DNA of 64,000 nucleotides from Prostheceraeus crozeri (taxonomy: Eukaryota; Platyhelminthes; Polycladida; Euryleptidae), in contig CAJQUW010008631.1 of assembly GCA_907163375.1 (NCBI GenBank), positions 1-64,000 of the forward strand, in the 5' to 3' direction. A program made the position numbers and the translations under genes. Below the pieces are notes generated by a model. That model was not told the origin of the DNA. It did not search any database and was given only the letters and a program-made list of their open reading frames with translations. This document shows positions 10,031 through 22,200 of this stretch, one piece after another (the first letter of the stretch is position 1; every line of letters starts with the position of its first letter).

Positions 10031-12462
10031 TAGAGCCCGGAACTTCAGGCACTTAAAAATAATAAAAAAGGCAGGCAAAAAGGCAGCTAAAGTACATGAA
10101 AAAGGCACTTAAAATCCAGAAAAATGCATTTGTTGAATACCGGTAATTAATCAGAAACACGTTGATTGCATGCAATTATCAGAAGTTTTGACAGATTTTC
10201 AAAAGATAAAGACTGACGTCTGTCACTAAGAATATGATTTAGCTGCGAAAATGATCGTTCCACATCCACAGAAGTAAGAGGTGCGAATTTCATAGCCGAT
10301 ATCGCAGCAGGACTCATATCGACGACTGCATCCGAAGTTCCATTATGAACAGCAGAAATTTTCTTCATCGAGTCTAAAATCCGGATTTTTCGTTATGACA
10401 TATTCAAATTTTGAACAAATAGCCTGACCTTTGGGTCCCGGTGTTTCCTTTAGTTTCATGTGAAGGCTTTCTACTTTATTAAGCGTTGCTTCAAGTGTGA
10501 CATTTTGCTTTTCCAGAGAAGCAATACGTTCAGGAAAATCCGAAAAGTGGGTAAGAATATAAGTCAAATCATTCTTCAATGAATGTTTTTCCAATAATTC
10601 CTTTGTAACCTGAATTGAGACTGCATCCGATGGACAAAGCTCATCCATAACTGACTTGAATTTATCAAAATTGTTCGCGTAGTAAAGCGCAGAGGAGACC
10701 CACTTACCCCAACGTGTAATTATAGGCTCAGGTGGCAAAGCAGTATCAAATGCAATAGATTTGAACGTTTGTACACGTTTGGGAGCTTTACGAAACACTT
10801 TTTTTCCATTCGCTATAAGGTTGTCGACATCAGGAAATTGTAGACGAATATCCTCAGCAACACGATGAAGTGCATGTGCAAGACAAGAAATATGTAGCAT
10901 GGAAGGAAATAGAACTTTCAATGCACGCCCTGCTTTAATCATATACGGCGCGGCATCCGTCACCAGTAGAAGAACTCGATCATGTTGAATTCCGACTGGC
11001 CACAAGATAGTCAGGGCTTTCGTGAACACCTGTGCGATCGTCGAACTGTTAGTTTTTTCTACAACTTCAGATAACAGAAGAAATAGCTGTGAATCTTCAG
11101 AGTTCAATGTTCCCACGATGAAGTTCACCACGTAACGACCAGTGACGTCTGTAGTTTCGTCGATCGAACACCAAATATAATGTTCTCCGACAGCTTTTCT
11201 GATAATGTCAATCTGTTGATTATACACAACATCAAGATAATTTTTCCGAATGCTTGATTCTGATGGCACGCTTTTATTCTTGTACTTCTGAATAAATCCC
11301 TTTAAAACCGGATTTTCAAGCTTCCAAAGAGGAATTCCAGACGACACAAATGCATGACACAAGTCCAGAGAGAATTGCGACTGTTTCCCCGAGGCTTCGA
11401 AGCACGTCTTCAGTAGAACAGTTGAGGTTGGTCTGTTTCCTTCATTTTTCTCGTTATCCCTTGCTCGTCTTGCTGTACGAGTAACATGTTTTCCGCTACT
11501 TATGTGTTGCGTAACATAATATTTCTTTTCATGATTCACTGACGTCTCACAGATTTTGCAAAACAACACAGAGCCGTCCGTAGAAAAAACGTCGTCACCA
11601 AATGATCTAACTAAATTAGTCAGCTTCGTATTGAGGGATGCAGACTGCCTCGGCATTTCACGTATCTGCTATTAACGCTGGATGCGAAGTCACAGTGCGA
11701 TCTCAGATGAAGGACAAGATGAAAATGACAAGACAAGTTCGGTTCATCCAACGATGTGTGAAGTCAGTGCAATATTTAGAAATGACTCATTAGTTGATGG
11801 TGTGATTTCCCAGAAATGACATCCTCAAACAAAGGCAACCTAAAGTGGGAACTCTACGCCTCTTTGTTTGAGCGTGCTGTTTCTAAAGACGCATTTACAC
11901 TGTGCCGTACGGGGACGCAGGCCGCAAGCAAACGTCAGATCACGTGACACAGCAAAAGAGCAGTGGGGAAATAGCAGAATATCGTGGATAACTGGTAATC
12001 GCTGTAAAGTGTGGATAATCCCGATTAGAAGTTTGAAAACCGCTGCTTTAGATGAATACTTAAAGTATCGGTTATTTATTCTATGCTAAAGGGATGTGTG
12101 ATTTTCCTTGATACAATGTACAGTATATGTGCATGATAAAGCAATTTGTTTTCTATTTCATTTTCATGCCAAGTTAAAAAATGCTAAAAATGCTAAAATG
12201 CGGTAAGTTTCTGCGGTCCATCGATCGCATACTAACGAGTATCTACTGTATTTCTTTATGAGATTTCTATGCTTATCCTCACCTCTTATTATTGAACGTC
12301 GTGATGCGTCTCTTCCAATTCTAAACATGTCAAGTTAACACTCATTTTACCAGGAAAATACAACTTAAACAACACTTTAAATTTTAGGCATTTTCATCCG
12401 AAACTAAGGAAGAAAGGCAAAAATAGGCATTTATGGCATTTTGCCTGAAGTTCCGGGCTCTA
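10031..12462 (-). mobile_element. hAT DNA transposon, 2.4 kb, with intact ends
   Basis: The terminal inverted repeats are TAGAGCCCGGAACTTCAGG at the left end (10031) and its exact complement ending at 12462. They are flanked by a perfect 8-bp target duplication TTCAGAAC (10023-10030 and 12463-12470), the hAT hallmark. Subterminal AAGGCA/AAAGGC-like repeats lie inside both ends. The element encodes one transposase relic on the minus strand. Perfect ends and target sites indicate a fairly recent insertion. Confidence 0.95.
10147..11656 (-). pseudogene. hAT transposase with BED-type finger, frameshifted
   Basis: The transposase begins MPRQSASLNTK (ATG at 11656). A BED-like zinc finger is visible early (FCKICETSVNH...HISSGKH). 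The catalytic region follows with SIDETTDVTGRY and LLLVTDAAPYMIKAG around two acidic residues, SCLAHALHRV (the CxxH motif) and TRWGKWV. The C-terminal hAT dimerisation domain (SVDVERSFSQLNHILSDRR) lies in a second frame, 10147-10368, overlapping the main frame by 26 nt. One frameshift near 10370 therefore separates the dimerisation domain from the body. The family looks like the CGBP1/DUF659-type hAT group. As it stands the gene is probably not functional. Confidence 0.85.
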
Positions 12463-12825
12463 TTCAGAACATATAATGATTTGTCTCTGCTTATATTACC
12501 TTCCGATGTGCGAAAAAACGTTGGTTCTGAAAATGCCATTAAACTGCCTCTGTTCATCACCTGCCACTTGAGCTACATATGGATCAGTTTGTTCTTCCAC
12601 CGCCTCTTTCTCAAGTGCTTTGTCCAAAGTTAAGATAAGAAGCTTAAGAGATGACTTGAAGAGTGGAAATATGCAGATGACGAAGTTGAAAATCTTGTAC
12701 GAGAAAATCACGATTTTCATCAATGGCAGTTATACTATAAGGCAAAAGATATTCGAAAAGAAATTAAATAGGTTGAAGAGAGTAAATACCAAAAAGTGAG
12801 TATACATGTATATAGGCAGCGTGTC

Positions 12826-13160
12826 GAGTGTCGACTCAAAAAAAATGTCTGTATACACTGACAATTTTAATATCAAAAGATTCAGTTTTTTGCGCAGATT
12901 ACACTCCTGCTGTCCAAAAATTATTTGAACAGTTACTATTAAAAAGCTAAAAATTTTCAAATTATTCCTACATTTATATACTTCCGAGACGACGTCCCCT
13001 TTATAAGTAGTGTCAAACAAGTTGGATATCAAAGGAATGAATATTTGAAAATGAGCATCATAATTAGGCGAAAATTAAGCTGATGATAAGGAAATTCCAT
13101 GAGCTGCATTATAATGCAAGTCCCTGGAAGTCTTTAATGAAAAGTTGAGATCTTATTGAA
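12826..13160. repeat. Left arm of a large imperfect inverted repeat
   Basis: This arm pairs with the complement of 13570-13900. Both arms begin at GTCGACTC boxes (GAGTGTCGACTCAAA) and share AAGATTCAGTTT, AATTATTTGA, CAAGTTGGATATCAAA and GAAATTAAGCTG in the same order. Identity is clearly partial, roughly three quarters by eye. Confidence 0.6.
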
Positions 13161-13569
13161 AGCTTCTTGGCTGAGACGTCATGTTTTTTATTCAATTTTC
13201 ATCGGCATGATTTTATGATTCACAAGGTGTCTTTTCTTGAATCTAAATAGTGCTGAATAGCAACGTTGACCCATCTACACCTTTTGAATATCATTTTCTT
13301 TATAATGGTGCTTTTGTTCTTAAAGTGGCAGCTGTAGTTTGTGATGTGATCATGCTTAAGAAAATATTCTTGTTATAGTAGGGCATGAGCTTTAAAGCAG
13401 TGGTAAGCCATCGAATTGCTAATATAATAGACCATATTACCTCTCAAGGTTGTCATGATATGGAGGATTTTTAAATTACTTTTCTTTCTTCTGTACTACT
13501 CTATGGTCGACACTCTACCTATATATCCCTTCTCTATGGCAAAAGAAGCTCATCTAAAGGAGCACAATG

Positions 13570-13900
13570 AGATCTCAACTCTTCCTTGAAGACTTGCAGG
13601 ACTTGTATTATAATGTGGTTCATGAAACTTCCTATATCACCAGCTTAATTTCCGCTTAATTGAGATGCTAGTTAGCAAATATGCATTCCCTTTGATATCC
13701 AACTTGTTTCGTACTAGTTATAAAGGGGTTTCATTTCGATAGCACCGGTAGAGAAATTTGGAGAAATTTAGCTTTTTAAAAACCTGCTCAAATAATTTTT
13801 TTGGATCACAGGAATGTAATCTCTGTAGAAACTGAATCTTTTCATATAAAAATTTTCAATATAGGCCCTATGCAGACACTTCTTTGAGTCGACACTCTAG
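13570..13900. repeat. Right arm of a large imperfect inverted repeat
   Basis: Complement of 12826-13160. The roughly 400-bp loop between the arms has no recognised gene. It could be a decayed foldback or MITE-like DNA transposon, or a local inverted duplication. Confidence 0.6.
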
Positions 13901-13919
13901 CTACATATATTTGTTCTAT

Positions 13920-14668
13920 GGTTGTGATTATGATTAAGGCGGTCATAGGCTTGACTCTGATTATGATTGATTATGGTGTTCGAAATTGTGACTATGTCTA
14001 ATGTGGTCAGATGCTGTATCAATTATGAACACTGGGCAATATGAAATGATGTTGATTACAGTTTTTAGACGTTTTGTCGGGGCAGTGATGACTATAGTGC
14101 TTTTGAGCAATAATTTGAATCATGATAAAAATGCTTAATACTGTGCAGTGATAGCAGTTTTTATTTAATCTCATCTCCTTGTTCAATTATTAAACTTACT
14201 GAATTAGCTTACTATTACTAATTATTCGATTCTGTTCACTAACATCATAGCGTACAAATTGACAAAAGCATTTAACTCAGTGGTATTAAGTATGTTTTGT
14301 TAATCTAAAGTACACATAAAGAGAAAACATCAGAGGGACGATATTGTAGGGAGTGACGAGGCGTGAACGCAATGACCGCACATCAAGGATTGGTACTCTC
14401 TACGACATTGTGTACTTTCAGTCCTTACGTAGACTAGCTGTGGCCTGATCTCAACTGATGTTCGGATGACTAAAATCAAATTTAATCAAATTTCCTGATA
14501 ACAAAATTAGCGCGATTTTGATTATGATTAATGATTGGTTAAATTTTCAAAACCTTGATTATGATTGAGATCAATGATTGAACTAAATTCCTATGACGTG
14601 ATTATGATTATGATCAGCCTCAGAAAGTCAATTGATTATGATTGACTATTGATTGATTAATTGAAAGT
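13920..14668. repeat. Degenerate TGATTATGATT-rich low-complexity DNA
   Basis: Loose repeats of GATTATGATT/TGATTAT cluster at about 13925-14010 and 14500-14665, directly abutting the left end of Polinton B. No coding potential is seen. Confidence 0.6.
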
Positions 14669-14674
14669 CTTGAT

Positions 14675-16043
14675 AGTAGTAAGCAAGTGACAAACACTCG
14701 ACCGGCGCCCCCCCCTCTGGAACGGTAGAGTGTCGTGGTCGGCCGCCGTGGTGCTTCGGGTCTGAGTCCCCCCCCCCTCTGGAACGACAGAGGTTGTGGT
14801 CTGCCGTGGTGTGCCGGCCAGGTGGGTTCCCGTTCACAACATGTTCGCTGACTCCCCCCCCCTCGAAAACGACAGAGTGTGAGACTCGGGTGAGTTGGTC
14901 CGACCGCCAGGTTGACGTGGGCGACCGTCTAGGTTGACGTGGGCGACCGTCCAGGTTGACGTGGGCGACCGTCTAGGTTGTCGTGGATGGTGAAATGGCT
15001 GCCAGATTCGGATTCAGCGTAAAATTCTGCATCGGTAGGGTGAGTTTCAAGGCACGACGAGAAAAAATTTTTCTTCAAAATTTTAACAGAGTTAAAATTT
15101 GGGACGTTTTGGTGTGTAGCGCCCAAACGAAGCATCGGATGAGAAAACGGAGGCCAGATTCGGATTCAGCGTGAAATTCTGCATCGGTATGGTGAGTTTC
15201 AAGTCAATCGGAGAGAAAAAAAATTTTCGCTGATGTGTCCCCCCCCTCTGGACAGCTTGCTTCGATTTTGGCTTCTAGTGGACGGATTTTGTCGTGCGAT
15301 AGCTCGTTTGAAAGCTAAGAGTGAGACAAATTCAGTGAAAGAATCGGCTTGTTCCTATCTGTCTTCGTTTAGATGTGAGACGCCATTTAAGATTTTGGGA
15401 CATTGGCGAAAAACGACAGAGTTAGAATTTGGGACGTTTTGGGTTCTAGCTTCAAAACGAAGCATCGGATTGGAAAACGGATTTCAGATTTCGAATCAGC
15501 GTGAAATTCTCTATCTGTATGGTGAGTTTCAAGTCAATCGGAGAGAAAAAATTTTCAACATTTTTCGAAAAAACGACAGAGTTAGAATTTTTGTGATGGC
15601 TGCCTACTGTAGAGCCAAAACGAAGCATCGGATGAGAAAACGGAGGCCAGATTCGGATTCAGCGTGAAATTCTGCATCGGTATGGTGAGTTTCAAGTCAA
15701 TCGGAGAGAAAAATTTTCGCTGACGTCCCCCCCCCTCTGGACAGCTAGCTTCGATTTTGGCTTCCAGTGGACGGATTTTGTCGTGCGATAACTCGTTTGA
15801 AAGCTAAGAGTGAGACAAATTCAGTGAAAGAATCGGCTTGTTCCTATCTGTCTTCGTTCAAAAGTTAGAGCGGTTACAAGATTTTAGGTCGGAGCTCGCT
15901 TACCTGAAAAAATCCTAAGTGTCAGAGTGGTTTTGTATGGGTAAAAATTTGAAAATTTTCCAAAGTGTGGAATTTCGACCTGGGACCGTCACCAAAACAT
16001 TTTTCATCAAATTCTGAAATTTCACTGACGTCCCCCCCCCTCT
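14675..16043. repeat. Left terminal inverted repeat of Polinton B
   Basis: 1369 bp, complementary to 35891-37260. It is built of modules, each ended by a C run (complement: CCAGA + G7-10 + ACGTCAG). Three 22-bp units (AGGTTGACGTGGGCGACCGT + CT) lie in tandem at 14909-14974. Its short open frames are by-products of the repeats. Confidence 0.95.
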
Positions 16044-16065
16044 TATCGATTGCATATTCACAGGG

Positions 16066-16073
16066 TATATAAG
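16066..16073 (+). promoter_or_regulatory. TATA box of the coiled-coil gene
   Basis: TATATAAG lies just inside the left terminal repeat. About 50 nt downstream the leader reaches a splice donor (ACAG|GTAAGT at 16120/16121), giving a spliced untranslated leader. Confidence 0.7.
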
Positions 16074-16120
16074 AACGGGATCGGGAGAGGAATTTCACTA
16101 AGTTGAGAAACTGACTACAG

Positions 16121-16743
16121 GTAAGTCGTTTCTCTTGAGGTCCGATATCGGACTTCTGACTTTACATTGCTGATATCAGCTAAGGTGTCAGACTTATAGG
16201 TTAGTCAGTATAGCATGACTGACCATTTGATGATAGTAGGCCGAAATCTTCAAACGGCTATAACTTTGCTTCTACAAGTCCTTTAGACTTGATTCAAAAA
16301 ACATTCGACAGCGTTTGCTATGCTGAAGGTGACAGACTACTTATAAACGTTTTATGAGTAGTACTAAAATACTGAAAAATTTAAATTCATATTTAATGAT
16401 AATAATTAAAGTTTTTGAATAAAAAGCAGTCGTTTATGAGTCTCTGTGACTTGGGTCGTTTCCTCTTGTAAATAACTCCACCGGTTTTCATGTCAAAACT
16501 GGGGCCCGGATACCAACACAGTGATATGACGCACGCTCTGTCCGATCGAGGTTGGATTTGTGGGTCGAGGCCTTGGAGCTGGGATAAGATCCCCTCTGAG
16601 TAATGCCTGTAACGGATTCAAGAGCTTAACACCCAAACGGTTGCTGACTTGCTATCAAATGTTTGGTGACTTAGTTTTTCAATGCATATCAGCAAGTAGT
16701 ATCCTATAAACACTTGCTATCAAATTTTACTCTATCTTTACAG
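16121..16743 (+). other. Leader intron of the coiled-coil gene
   Basis: A 623-nt GT-AG intron. The donor GTAAGT follows ACTACAG and the acceptor TTTACAG ends at 16743, 7 nt before the ATG at 16751. No gene is seen inside the intron. The structure is predicted from consensus sites only. Confidence 0.6.
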
Positions 16744-16750
16744 AATTATC

Positions 16751-17898
16751 ATGACAAAATCGAGTAATGCCAAGATGTTGGTGGGCAAGTGTAGTTGTGG
16801 CAAGATTGCCAGAGGTAGCGAACAGAAGAAACATTTAAAAGAAAAAGAGGGGACGATGGGCCATGAGAGGAAAGTGATGTTGAGGTTGTGTGTGTCTTGT
16901 CGGAAATGTGTGATGGGGGATGAGAAGGAATTTATGAAGGCGCATTTGCAGTGTGAGAGTGGGAACATCGGAGAGAAGGGGTTCAAGGCATGGTTTGAGG
17001 GAGAGTTGTTGGAGAGGGAAGAGGTGAGAAAGGCGGTGGCAACGATTCAGGACGTGATTGGGGAGAAAGTGGTGAGGAATGCGAGTGATGTGATTTCGAG
17101 TGATGGGAGTTCGAATGAGGAAGTTGAGTTGAGAGAGAATATGAAGAAGAAGGATGATGTTGATTTGGATGCGGTGATGGAAGATTTGTTTGGGGACATA
17201 GCGGATTTGAAGGAAGAGTGGGAGGGGGAGGAAGTGGCTAAGCCGATGGCAGCGTCATCGCCACGGCAGCAAGAGGCGTATGACACGGAGGTATTTGTGA
17301 GAATGAAGGATCGTGTGATGGCTTTGGAAAGTAATAATAGAAAAGTTTTGAAGGAGAATGAAGAGCTGAAGGTGAAGGTTGAGGGGTATAGGGCAACGAT
17401 GGAAGAGTTGGAGAGCTTGAGAAAGAAGGAGAAGGAATGGATGGCGGAAAGGAGCGAGTTGATGAGGAAGGCAGGTTTGGTGGAGAGTTTGCAGCCGAGT
17501 GTGTCGAGGAAGGATGAAGAGATAGAGCGGATGCGAAGCGTGGTGAAGGAGACGGAGGAGGTGAAGGTTATTAATAAGAGGTTGACGGGTGAAGTGGAGC
17601 GACTGCATGAGCGTTTGAAGTGTCGAAAAAGGAGAGTGTATGAAGTCCATCTTCCCCTCTTTGAGAATAATGTATGCGACGCCCCAACCATCACGGATGA
17701 CCCCAACGTGACCCAGCAGTGTTATGAGGGCGACGGAGTCCGATGTCTCCACATGAGTATGGACGTTACCGGTCAGCTTGAAGACTTCGTCGTCCGAAAA
17801 GTTCGGAAGAAAGTTCCCAGTAAGCTTCCTCAACATGATCATTTTTGTAGCTCATCTAATCTCCTATTCTTTTTCTTTCAGAGTTTTTGCAGAAGTGA
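16751..17898 (+). CDS. Coiled-coil protein with N-terminal Cys/His motif (Polinton left-end gene)
   Basis: The N-terminus has CSCGKIARG and LCVSCRKCVMG with nearby His/Cys, a possible zinc-binding module. A long acidic helical region follows, with a clear heptad pattern at about residues 180-310 (LESNNRKVLKENEELKVKVE and onward), suggesting a dimeric coiled coil. A 62-nt GT-AG intron is predicted at 17820-17881, which would close the frame at the TGA at 17896-17898. Reading through without splicing extends only into low-quality sequence to 17941. Its G-rich, GAG/AAG-biased codon use differs from the AT-rich neighbours. No family is recognised. With its own TATA box it is likely an early gene, possibly a regulator or replication partner, which is inference. 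Confidence 0.65.
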
Positions 17899-18545
17899 GA
17901 GGAGTGTCGGTGGACGGAGAACGACCCATGGGCTCTTTTAAGGGCCAACCTTCTAATGCAGCTAAAGCGGTCCCAAGCCCGCCACATATCCTCGGATATG
18001 GAATGCAGAGGGGAAGAAAAATAATGAATGGAATGAAATGGGAGGACACTCACGCGCCACACGCAACATAACACACTTCTCTCTTCCGTAGTCTAACAAG
18101 CTCTTTACACATGGATCGCAGTCGATTGCTATCCCTGTATCAGAAGTGTAAGCTATCTTAATTTTATTTGACACTATTTCATCTATCATCATCGTCCATA
18201 TGAAATGTTTTAAGATTTACAAGTTAGACTAAGCGTGCTACTATTTCCAAATGAAAATGTATACATGGTTAAATCATCCACTTAACCCCATCCGTAGTCT
18301 AACAAGCTCTTTACACATGGATCGCAGTCGATTGCTATCCCTGTATCAGAAGTGTAAGCTATCTTAATTTTATTTGACACTATTTCATCTATCATCATCG
18401 TCCATATGAAATGTTTTAAGATTTACAAGTTAGACTAAGCGTGCTACTATTTCCAAATGAAAATGTATACATGGTTAAATCATCCACTGAAGCCCCATTC
18501 AAGTACGTCAGTATGAAAGCAAAGATAATACGAAATAAAAATTTA
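17899..18545. other. Intergenic region between convergent left-end genes
   Basis: No gene is seen. The region is dominated by the 206-bp tandem duplication listed separately, and it holds the 3' ends of the convergent coiled-coil and acidic-protein genes. Confidence 0.5.
18086..18497. repeat. 206-bp direct tandem duplication inside Polinton B
   Basis: Two consecutive copies, 18086-18291 and 18292-18497, each start CCGTAGTCTAACAAGCTC and run to AAATCATCCACT. They look identical over nearly the whole unit, so the duplication is recent. Non-coding. Confidence 0.95.
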
Positions 18546-18995
18546 TTATGGCATGTATTTCAAAAGGTCTTCATCGTCAATATCGTCCCAGAGTCTGGCT
18601 TCACATAGATAACAAAAACAGTTCAGTTGCTTTAATCGTTCTTCCACTGCGAGCCTCACTTTATCAATATACTCCCACTCTGCCATAGTTCGTGGCTGGG
18701 AGTTAGGGGTGTACCACTCCCATAATTGGTGGAGGAATTTCGTGCTGGTGATCTCCATCACATCGTCAGTATCGTACTGGAGATACTTCCACCTCACGCC
18801 TGTTAAGTCGGGACACTCCTTCTCACATACACTCTCCTCTTCCTCGTCCGCTGGTAATGACAACTTTCGTATATTGTCCAGTCGGTACACCTTCTCCACC
18901 TTCGCCTTTCTTGGTGCATTTGGTGTAACGAGCGCCTTTGGTGTTGAGCATGGAGAAGAGAATTTTGTGTTTGATGTTGTTGGAGGGCTTGTCAT
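18546..18995 (-). CDS. Small acidic protein of unknown function
   Basis: A 149-residue protein. The N-terminus is Ser/Thr/Pro-rich (MTSPPTTSNTKFSSPCSTPK), the middle is acidic (PADEEEESVCEKECPD), and the C-terminal half is compact with WKYL, LHQLWEWY, CFCYLC and LWDDIDDEDLL. The Cys pairs (CFCYLC) could bind metal. It diverges from the polymerase gene, and the shared upstream region holds the polymerase TATA box. An AATAAA signal overlaps its stop codon (plus-strand TTTATT at about 18540). No family is recognised. Confidence 0.6.
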   Translation of the reverse strand: MTSPPTTSNTKFSSPCSTPKALVTPNAPRKAKVEKVYRLDNIRKLSLPADEEEESVCEKECPDLTGVRWKYLQYDTDDVMEITSTKFLHQLWEWYTPNSQPRTMAEWEYIDKVRLAVEERLKQLNCFCYLCEARLWDDIDDEDLLKYMP

Positions 18996-19092
18996 GTTGA
19001 CTGTGAATAATGACTTTGAAATGTTTTCTAATTCTTAAGTATACACAAGCAGCCAATCAGAATGAACATCCAATGAATGAAGAGAATGAAAG

Positions 19093-19100
19093 TATATAAG
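19093..19100 (+). promoter_or_regulatory. TATA box of the polymerase gene
   Basis: TATATAAG, the same 8-mer as upstream of the coiled-coil gene, located about 170 nt before the predicted polymerase ATG at 19270. Confidence 0.7.
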
Positions 19101-19269
19101 CAAAGTGACATCCGTATCATTTCACTCTGTCTTTGAGACGCATAAGTGAACTGTTCTCTGACGAATTCTGTATTTGAGGCGTACAAGTGAACTGCTCTTT
19201 AGTGAATTCCAAATTTGAGTGAAGTCTCTATCTTGTTGAAGTATCAAGCTTAAACATAATTTCGTTCAA

Positions 19270-22200
19270 ATGGTAAGTTGAAAATTTCCTCTCTCATCTC
19301 CCTCAAACGTGTGGCTAATAGCATCTTCCTCAATTTCAGGCATCAACTTCATCACCAACACCCTCCCTTCTCGAGGAAAGTTTAGAGTTGTTGAGTCAAG
19401 GTAGGTTGTAACAATACACTGAGACTTGAACAGAGATGAAAGAATGATTTCTCTTTCAGGTGATACCAGTTCCATGTCAACATTGTCACGGGAATGCGAC
19501 GATCGGCAATGTGCTGACTGTGGACACATCTTCACGAGGAAGCGTGATCTCATCCGACACATCAAGCGAGGTGTTTGTAGACCTAAGCCGGCATCAATCT
19601 CCGAAGGTAGGGATGATTTTGTTAACGATGTCTCCTTTTCTTGCGATTTATGCATTCAGTCTTTCGAGACACGTTTTGAACTATCTTCGCACAGACTTCA
19701 ACATACACACACGAACGATACCTACACCAACGGTACCTCCTCTATCCGACTCACTGAGGTGTCCATAAATAATTTAGTGAGGAACTACCAGATGGACTCC
19801 TCAGAAACCATTGCTAACTTTGAGGAATGGTTTCATCAAAATTCATCATTGATAGAAGCGCTCTTCAACAATTTAGACAATTTTAGAATGAAGGCGCTCA
19901 TCTATCTTAAAATAAAATATGTAAAAATCGACCACCATACTGGACAAATAATAGAGAGGTTGGAGTTTCACATACCCTCCTCTCCTGCAACCGAAGTTGT
20001 AGACTATGAGTCTTGGATAAATTTTCATATCCAAGGGTTAAAATTAAATATAGATAAATTTAACGAGCGTGATAGTGGACTCGTTTTTGATGGTATTGAG
20101 ACCGCCATGATTAAAATCAGTTTATTAGGAAATCATAGTGGTCGAGGCTCCTTTAAACTTCCGAAAAATTTAAGAAATAAAGCAGCAGTCATTTCTGTAG
20201 ATTGCGAATCGCAATGTTTTAAGTATGCCGTCCTCTCCATTCTCCACTATAATGATGTGCAGAATAGTCGATACCGCAAGAGTAAGTATCAACAGTGGGA
20301 GAATGAATTAAACTTCGATGACTGTAATAGTGACGATATGAAAATTAAAGATATAGAAAAATTTGAAAAATTGAACAACATCAAAATAGTTCTCCATGTT
20401 TGGGAAAAGGGATTGAAGGGTGTGCGCTACAACTCGCGTTCGAGTTGTTATGAACGTACAGTAAACCTGTTATTAGTAAAACAGGATGATAGTGAGGAAT
20501 GGCACTACTGCGGTATTCCCAAAATCTCTCGCTTATACCACCACTTAGAAAACTCTAGTAGAGTGTTATATTACTGCGACAGATGTATTCGCCACTTTAG
20601 GAGGAAAACTAAATTTGAAACTCATTACGAATGGTGTAAGCGAGGTAAACTGCAAATGGAGCGCATGCCCAAAGATAAGGAGTTTTCATATAGAGAGAAT
20701 GGTGATGAACTTAGTCCTCTTCGTGTCATCTATGCTGACATCGAATGTTATATCGATGATAACATCCATCGACCAGCAGCCATTTCCTGCTATGAAGTAT
20801 GGCATGATCACTTTAGGAGTAGGCAAAATAAAATGCGCGTCTGCCAAGGTGAGGATTGTATTTACCAATTCCTACAATTCCTCGAACAGGCTGTAAAATT
20901 TCAACAAAAACATGATGGTGAACTCTATCGCAGATCATTGCATATGACAGCAGATGATCAAGCAAAATTTGATAGTTGCAACATTTGCCCCAAATGTAGG
21001 AAAACATTTGACGATGATAAGATTAAGAAAGTGCGCGACCATGATCACATCAATGGTAAATTTAGAAACGCACTCTGTTCAAAATGCAATTTTTCACTTA
21101 GGATGAAACGGCGTACATTACCCGTCATTTTCCATAATTTCAAGGGCTACGACAGCCATATGATAATAAAAGGAGGTTTAGGTCAAATGAAAGAGTGGAA
21201 GCTTGATGTAATAGCGCAAACGAGAGAGAAGTTTATGGCCATGACAGCAAAAGTGCCTGTCGATAAAACTAAAGAAAATAAGACGGTCTATTTTGATATA
21301 AAATTTTTAGATTCCTACCAATTTATGACTGCATCACTGGCCTCTCTCGTGCAAAATCTAAAGTCTCTTCCACTAACACAAAATCTTAAGAAACAATACC
21401 CAAATCTAACCGATGAAGTCATCACACGGAAAGGAGTCTTTCCATATGCATATTTTGATGCGATTAGTAAACTCGGCGAGACTTCTCTTCCGCCCATAGA
21501 TAAATTTAAAAATGATTTGACCGGCGCAGAATGTAAGACCGAAGATTATGATCATGCACAAGATGCATGGATAAAATTTGACTGCCATACATTTGGTGAA
21601 TATATGATTGCCTACCTTAAGTTAGATGTATTTTTGCTGGCTGATGTATTTCAGGAGTTTCGACGAGTGGCATTAGAAGAAGATAAGTTAGATCCCGTCC
21701 ACTTTGTCAGTCTGCCAGCCATGTCATTTAAGTCTGCTTTTAAAATGACTGGTGAGACCATTCATCTCTTACAAGATCCAGAGATGTATAATTTATTTGA
21801 GCGAGGAATTCGCGGTGGTCTCACATTTGTAAATAAACATAGGTTAAAATCTGAAATAGTAGGCAATGACCAGACTCATCTGAAGTATTATGACCAAAAT
21901 AATTTGTATGGTAGTTCATTATCCAAACCGCTACCTCACTCTGAGTTTAGCTGGTTAGATGATAGTGATATTCAACATTTCTCCAACCCTTCTAACATAC
22001 TAGCAATTCCAGATGAAGGTGATTGGGGATATTATTTTGAGATAGATCTAATCTATCCAAATAATATTAAACATAAAACCGTAGATTTTCCACTCGCACC
22101 CGAATCTGGTGAAGTGAGTAAAGATATGTTTTCCGACTTTATGAAACAATTTCATAAAGATTTAGAATCATGTGGACAACCCGACTATAAGCCTTGTCGC

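Noticed and set aside
14909-14986. Regular 22-bp repeats that might suggest a CRISPR-like array
   Set aside because: The units are contiguous with no spacers and sit inside Polinton terminal repeats of a eukaryotic element.
15233-15667. Open frame of 144 residues inside the left terminal repeat, and similar frames at 36268-36762
   Set aside because: It runs through repeat modules and recurs wherever the module occurs. No start context, domain or codon signal.
17047-17706. Long open frame on the minus strand opposite the coiled-coil gene (219 residues, Ser-rich)
   Set aside because: It is the antisense shadow of a GAG/AAG-rich coiled coil, which yields Ser/Leu/Phe codons. It has no promoter or domain of its own.
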